From the NCBI GenBank assembly GCA_002402085.1, contig NVVB01000009.1:15498-23714 (forward strand): a DNA stretch of 8,217 nucleotides. The letters are read 5' to 3'. The position numbers and the translations under genes are program-made. Positions 5,181 to 8,217 of the stretch are shown in pieces. This DNA comes from Gammaproteobacteria bacterium (GTDB lineage: Bacteria > Pseudomonadota > Gammaproteobacteria > Pseudomonadales > UBA3067). Under the pieces are notes generated by a model. It made no database searches. It saw only the letters and a program-made list of their open reading frames with translations, and was not told the origin of the DNA. Every line of letters starts with the position of its first letter. Positions within the stretch are counted from its first letter, which is position 1.

Positions 5181-6944
5181 ATGGAGCTTCGCGGTTATAA
5201 AGTTTTAAAAAAAATAGGCCATGGTGGTATGGCGACGGTATATAAGGGCGTGCAAAGCTCTTTAAATCGTCCCGTTGCTATCAAGGTGTTAGACCGTGCA
5301 TTGGTGAGTCATTCTGAGATTCATGCTCGTTTTGAACGTGAATCGTATATCATCGCCAAATTAGATCACCCTAATATTATTCGTGTCATCGATAGAGGCT
5401 TAACGCCTGAGGGGCAGCCTTATTTTGTAATGGATTACATTGAGGGGCTAGACCTAAAAGCGCTGATTAAAAAGGACTCGTTAAAGATCTCTCAACGTAT
5501 TGGTATTGCAATTCAGCTTTGTAAGGCGCTTTCTTACGCACACGAAAACAGCATCGTTCATCGTGATTTAAAACCAGCGAATGTACTGGTCGATAAAAGC
5601 GGCAGTGCACGTATGCTCGATTTTGGCATCGCGCACTTTTATGAGGATGAAGAAGAACGTAGTGCGATGGAAACCAAAGCCGGTGATGTGATGGGGACGA
5701 TGGCGTATATGGCGCCTGAACAAATGCAGTCAGCAGATTTAGTCACAGCGCAAAGTGATATTTATTCGTTTGGTGTGGTGTTGTATGAGTTGCTGACCGG
5801 CAAGCTACCCTTAGGGCGATTTCAAATGCCGTCGGTGGTCAATCCAAAGGTGCCTAAATCATTGGATAATGTGGTGGATAAATGTCTTGCCCCTGACCCT
5901 GCTGCGCGGCCTGTGTCTGCCAATGTTATTAAGACCCGGTTATTAAAAATCCTTAAAGGCGCGCATATAGCCCCGGCTGAAAAACAGCGCGCCAGTGAAA
6001 CGCTTAAAAGTGCAAAAAATAATTTCTCGCTACTGGATGTAATTAAGGACGATAAGTTCGGTGCTGTGTATTTGTTTGAAGATAAGCAAAAACATGAATT
6101 ACTGGTGATTAAGAAGCGCCAAAGTACTAATACGGGTTTTATTCAAAGCAAATTACTGTCCCAGTTGACTCACCCCAATATTGTTAATGTCATTGGCACC
6201 AGCAAAAATGAACGCGTGTTTATTATTGTCATGGAGTACCTTAAGGGAGGGTGTTTGCAAGACCGGCTAATTCGTCCGTACCCACTCACAGAGTTCAAAG
6301 AGGTGGCTTTGCAAATTTCGAGGGCGATTAACTTTGCGCACAATAATCGAATTTTACACGGTAATTTAAGGCCGAAAAACATTCTGTTTACCGAGCACAG
6401 TGTGGCAAAGATTGTCGATTTTGGCTTTGATGAACATTATGGCGGTGAGCGTGATAATTGGTATGAGGTTTTAGGAGAAGAGCGCACAGGTCGAATTGAT
6501 ATTTATGCGGCAGGGCTGGTGTTTTTTCAAATGATAACGGGGGAGAGCGGTAAACCGAAAGCCAAAAATGGTGAGCTGATTGAAAGTGCACTGTTTGATG
6601 AGATTCCAGAACGACTGCAAGCTATTATAAAAAAAATGACGGCGGCTAATGTCGAAGACCGATACCAAAGCTTTGTGCCGATTATCGATGAAATCGAAGC
6701 GGTTTATATTGAAAAAGAAGAGGTTGTGGCACCTTATGAACCGGTGATTCGTCAGCCGAAAAAGAAGAGTATGATGCCGGTGATTATCACTCTGATTATT
6801 GTATTAGGTTTTTTGGGGACGGAAAGTTATTACCTTTATACCGGTAAACCTAACGTGGTGTTTGATAAGATTTCTGAAATGAGTGATCAGGCCTTTGACT
6901 GGATGCAGGGGCAATACAAAGGCTCAAATCTTTGGCTTTTTTAA
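5181..6944 (+). CDS. Membrane-anchored tandem Ser/Thr kinase-pseudokinase
   Basis: A 587-residue Hanks-type kinase with two kinase folds. Domain 1 (about 6-256) looks fully active: glycine loop GHGGMA (13-18), VAIK Lys35, helix-C Glu54, HRDLKPAN (127-134, catalytic Asp129), DFG (147-149), GTMAYMAPE (172-180), Asp193 and Arg243. Domain 2 (about 282-510) keeps Lys311 (VIKK), HPNIV (331-335), DFG (413-415) and Arg494, but the first glycines of the loop are lost, the helix-C Glu is Gln or Ser (322-323), HRD is HGN (393-395) and APE is absent: a probable pseudokinase. A basic PKKKS (527-530) precedes one hydrophobic segment (about 531-547), then a ~40-residue tail, probably periplasmic. No PASTA, FHA or other known sensor domain is seen. 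The ATG lacks a Shine-Dalgarno, and no upstream in-frame start is visible. It lies 145 nt after murB and converges on the next gene. Substrates are unknown; a role in envelope control is inferred from position only. Confidence 0.93.
   Translation: MELRGYKVLKKIGHGGMATVYKGVQSSLNRPVAIKVLDRALVSHSEIHARFERESYIIAKLDHPNIIRVIDRGLTPEGQPYFVMDYIEGLDLKALIKKDSLKISQRIGIAIQLCKALSYAHENSIVHRDLKPANVLVDKSGSARMLDFGIAHFYEDEEERSAMETKAGDVMGTMAYMAPEQMQSADLVTAQSDIYSFGVVLYELLTGKLPLGRFQMPSVVNPKVPKSLDNVVDKCLAPDPAARPVSANVIKTRLLKILKGAHIAPAEKQRASETLKSAKNNFSLLDVIKDDKFGAVYLFEDKQKHELLVIKKRQSTNTGFIQSKLLSQLTHPNIVNVIGTSKNERVFIIVMEYLKGGCLQDRLIRPYPLTEFKEVALQISRAINFAHNNRILHGNLRPKNILFTEHSVAKIVDFGFDEHYGGERDNWYEVLGEERTGRIDIYAAGLVFFQMITGESGKPKAKNGELIESALFDEIPERLQAIIKKMTAANVEDRYQSFVPIIDEIEAVYIEKEEVVAPYEPVIRQPKKKSMMPVIITLIIVLGFLGTESYYLYTGKPNVVFDKISEMSDQAFDWMQGQYKGSNLWLF
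6917..6942 (+). terminator. Possible weak intrinsic terminator overlapping the kinase 3' end
   Basis: CAAAG (6917-6921) pairs with CTTTG (6930-6934) around an 8-nt loop (a G-T pair may extend the stem), followed by GC and six T residues (6937-6942) that run into the kinase stop codon. The T-run fits an intrinsic terminator, but the stem is short and AT-rich, so leaky termination is likely. The 37 nt before the convergent gene hold no better candidate. Confidence 0.33.
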
Positions 6945-6981
6945 ATGCGGATGATAATCGAGCTTAGCTTGCCGGTGGTCC

Positions 6982-7533
6982 TTAGCGGGAATAATAAAGT
7001 GCTTCAAAACGCTCAACTGAAAAGCCTCGCATGCGCGTGCCTCCAAACACTAATAAGGGAATGCCCTTGCCTCCGTGCTGTTTGTAGAGCGCTTGTGCGG
7101 CTGCTGATTTTTCGATGTCGTAGTCTTTAAAGGCAATATTGTTCTTTCGTAAATATTGTCGCGCTTTGCGGCAGTACCCACACCATTCAGTACTAAATAA
7201 CGTGACAAGACCTTTGCCTACTAATGGCTTTCCCTTGTCGTCGGTTGGAGCCGACGTGGAGTCTATGATTCGTTGCAAATGTGCGGGTGTACCTGAGGAT
7301 GGCGAGTACTGATCATTGAATTGGCGTGAGGTGATTTTCTTTTGGGTGTTTGGTTTTTCTGTGGAGAAATGGGTCTGGCCTTCGTCGTCGACCCATTTGT
7401 AGACTTCCAAGGCAGAAAGGTGGGGGGAGAATGCACTTGCCATTAGCAGGCAGGTGCTGAGTAGTATCCCTAATAATTGTTTTAGGCGCGGGGCTTTTCG
7501 TAATGGGTCTTTTTGCAATCGACTTTTTTGCAT
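6982..7533 (-). CDS. Exported DUF4124-glutaredoxin-like protein
   Basis: About 183 residues from the chosen start. A basic N-region is followed by a hydrophobic core LLGILLSTCLLMASAF (about 20-35) and a probable signal-peptidase site near SPHLSA (to about 41), so export to the periplasm is likely. Next is a short DUF4124 motif, EVYKWVDDEGQTHFS (about 43-57), a Ser/Thr/Pro-rich linker, and a glutaredoxin/thioredoxin-like domain (about 105-183) with CGYC (118-121), the cis-proline segment GIPLLVFGG (157-165) and a GF pair (170-171). It is probably a thiol-disulfide oxidoreductase; the substrate is unknown. The start is uncertain: the frame stays open to an ATG at 7638 (218 residues) with another at 7569, but that extension uses rare codons and would bury the signal peptide. 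None of the starts has a good Shine-Dalgarno. The gene converges on the kinase, with 37 nt between the stops. Confidence 0.82.
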   Translation of the reverse strand: MQKSRLQKDPLRKAPRLKQLLGILLSTCLLMASAFSPHLSALEVYKWVDDEGQTHFSTEKPNTQKKITSRQFNDQYSPSSGTPAHLQRIIDSTSAPTDDKGKPLVGKGLVTLFSTEWCGYCRKARQYLRKNNIAFKDYDIEKSAAAQALYKQHGGKGIPLLVFGGTRMRGFSVERFEALYYSR

Positions 7534-7723
7534 TCGATCGTTAGGTAAGAGGCTTAATAAATAGTTCATAACACCTAGACCGTGCACCTTTATATTTGCT
7601 GTTCTCACAGGGAGTTTTCTCGCCAGCGGATTGATCATGTGAGTTTAATGCAGCCTATCTGAGCGAACCAGGGCACTCAATAACCTGTTGCCAAAATGAT
7701 CTGTTTGAGTGACGGTGGGTGGC

Positions 7724-7757
7724 TGGGCCTATGCCGAGAGCAGGCCCAAGGTTTTTT
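7724..7757 (+). terminator. Intrinsic terminator facing the + strand between two minus-strand genes
   Basis: TGGGCCT (7724-7730) and AGGCCCA (7742-7748) form a perfect 7-bp, GC-rich stem with an 11-nt loop in which a further GC/GC pair may form. Six T residues follow at 7752-7757, after 3 nt. This order reads as a Rho-independent terminator only on the + strand; on the - strand the A-run comes before the stem and nothing T-rich follows. Both neighbouring genes are on the - strand, so the transcript it ends is not obvious. The rest of 7534-7781 shows only a weak - strand promoter candidate (TTGAGT at 7680-7675, TAGGCT at 7657-7652, 17-nt spacing) for the glutaredoxin-like gene. Confidence 0.62.
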
Positions 7758-7781
7758 GTTGGGTTCGAGCGCGAACGCTTG

Positions 7782-8217
7782 CTATTTAAGCTGAGTGATT
7801 TCTTTTAAGTAGTCAAATAGCTTCTTAGCGTGCCCCGTTTTTACTGAGGGCGGAATCTCTGGTTTTAGATCCTTTCTTGCGCTACGAATCAGTTGACGCA
7901 ACTTCTGACGGTCACTGCCTGGGTGTTCTGAGATCAGTGACTCGATGGGTGTGTCGTCCCCTTGTATTATTTTCAACCAAAGGGCTTTGAGTTTTTCAAG
8001 GCGATGGGCTTTATTCTGCGGAGCCAGTACGACGGCTTCAATGGCTGCTTCAATGGCTGGCACGTCGGAGTCACGTAAGACCTTACCAACGTATTGAAAG
8101 TGTCTGCGTAGCGCTTCTCGGCTGGTGATGCGCTTAGCTTCTTCGAAGGCGGCGATTAAGCGCGGTGAAAGCGGCAGTGCGGCTCTTTTTTTAGCCGGCA
8201 TGGCATATATCTTTCGA
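7782..8217 (-). CDS. darP: Ribosome maturation protein DarP (YjgA, DUF615), N-terminus beyond window edge
   Basis: C-terminal three-quarters of the DUF615 family, a helical protein that binds pre-50S particles and helps late assembly of the large ribosomal subunit. Family features: LPLSPRLIAAFEEAKRI near the visible N-terminus, a FQYVGKVLRDSD segment corresponding to the LIGKMLRQRD of E. coli, an HRLEKLKALW helix, then DRQKLRQLIRSARKD and FDYLKEI near the end. An ATG at 8201 would give 139 residues, but E. coli DarP has about 183 and the frame is open beyond it to the window edge (Arg-Lys-Ile-Tyr-Ala before the Met) with plausible alignment to homologues. The ATG is therefore probably internal and the gene is partial. 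No Shine-Dalgarno precedes that ATG. The stop TAG is followed by a small GTTCG/CGAAC stem (7775-7762) without a T-run. The next gene on this strand starts about 250 nt downstream. Confidence 0.9.
   Translation of the reverse strand, partial: RKIYAMPAKKRAALPLSPRLIAAFEEAKRITSREALRRHFQYVGKVLRDSDVPAIEAAIEAVVLAPQNKAHRLEKLKALWLKIIQGDDTPIESLISEHPGSDRQKLRQLIRSARKDLKPEIPPSVKTGHAKKLFDYLKEITQLK

Noticed and set aside
6945..7130. Plus-strand open frame of 61 residues starting right after the kinase stop
   Set aside because: It lies mostly opposite the CGYC domain of the glutaredoxin-like gene, has no Shine-Dalgarno and no recognisable protein features.
7437..7475. Possible lipoprotein signal (LSTC) in the glutaredoxin-like protein
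   Set aside because: The residue before Cys is Thr, which does not fit the lipobox, and the Cys is inside the hydrophobic core rather than after it. An ordinary signal peptide is a better fit.
7533..7638. N-terminal extension of the glutaredoxin-like protein to the ATG at 7638
   Set aside because: The extra 35 codons include several rare codons (AGA, ATA, CTA), show no ribosome binding site and would put the signal peptide far from the N-terminus. It cannot be fully excluded.
7761..7780. GGTTCGAGC resembling a tRNA T-loop
   Set aside because: The flanking bases do not form a T-arm stem, and no acceptor, D or anticodon arm can be built around it. The GTTCG/CGAAC symmetry is only a small hairpin.
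1..8217. Mobile element, prophage, CRISPR or defence island
   Set aside because: No transposase, integrase, phage gene, repeat array or terminal inverted repeats were seen. All genes except the tandem kinase belong to ordinary chromosomal families.

Overview
The window looks like chromosomal DNA of a gammaproteobacterium, probably a marine or environmental one. The evidence is the run of MsbA, LpxK, a YcaR/Trm112-type protein, KdsB, a low-molecular-weight phosphatase and type I MurB, all closest in motif to enterobacterial and pseudomonad proteins, plus a DarP (YjgA, DUF615) protein, a family typical of Proteobacteria. Base composition is moderate and fairly even. No insertion sequence, integrase, tRNA, rRNA or CRISPR array is visible. 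The genus cannot be fixed from this sequence.

Positions 1-5035 (+ strand) are an envelope-precursor cluster: the 3' part of msbA (lipid A-core flippase), lpxK (lipid A 4'-kinase), a 62-residue YcaR-like protein, kdsB (CMP-Kdo synthetase), a low-molecular-weight protein tyrosine phosphatase and murB (UDP-MurNAc formation). msbA/lpxK overlap by 1 nt, ycaR/kdsB by 4 nt, and kdsB and the phosphatase are 9 nt apart, so these pairs are probably co-transcribed and translationally coupled. Gaps of 164 nt (lpxK-ycaR) and 91 nt (phosphatase-murB) may hold internal control signals. The cluster serves lipid A/Kdo assembly and export and an early peptidoglycan step.

Positions 5181-6944 (+) hold the most unusual gene, directly after murB: a 587-residue Ser/Thr kinase with two kinase folds in tandem. 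The first has every canonical catalytic motif. The second is a degenerate pseudokinase with HGN in place of HRD. One membrane segment and a short non-cytoplasmic tail follow. An 18-bp perfect palindrome and a plausible -10 box lie between murB and this gene, so it may be transcribed on its own as well as by readthrough. With the phosphatase three genes upstream, this suggests (inference) a local phospho-signalling layer tied to envelope synthesis.

Positions 6982-8217 (- strand) carry two genes convergent with the kinase: an exported DUF4124-glutaredoxin-like protein, and the ribosome maturation protein DarP, which is cut by the right edge of the window. Between them is a good intrinsic terminator that faces the + strand although both flanking genes are on the - strand. 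It may end a long kinase-operon 3' UTR antisense to the glutaredoxin gene, or an unannotated small RNA.
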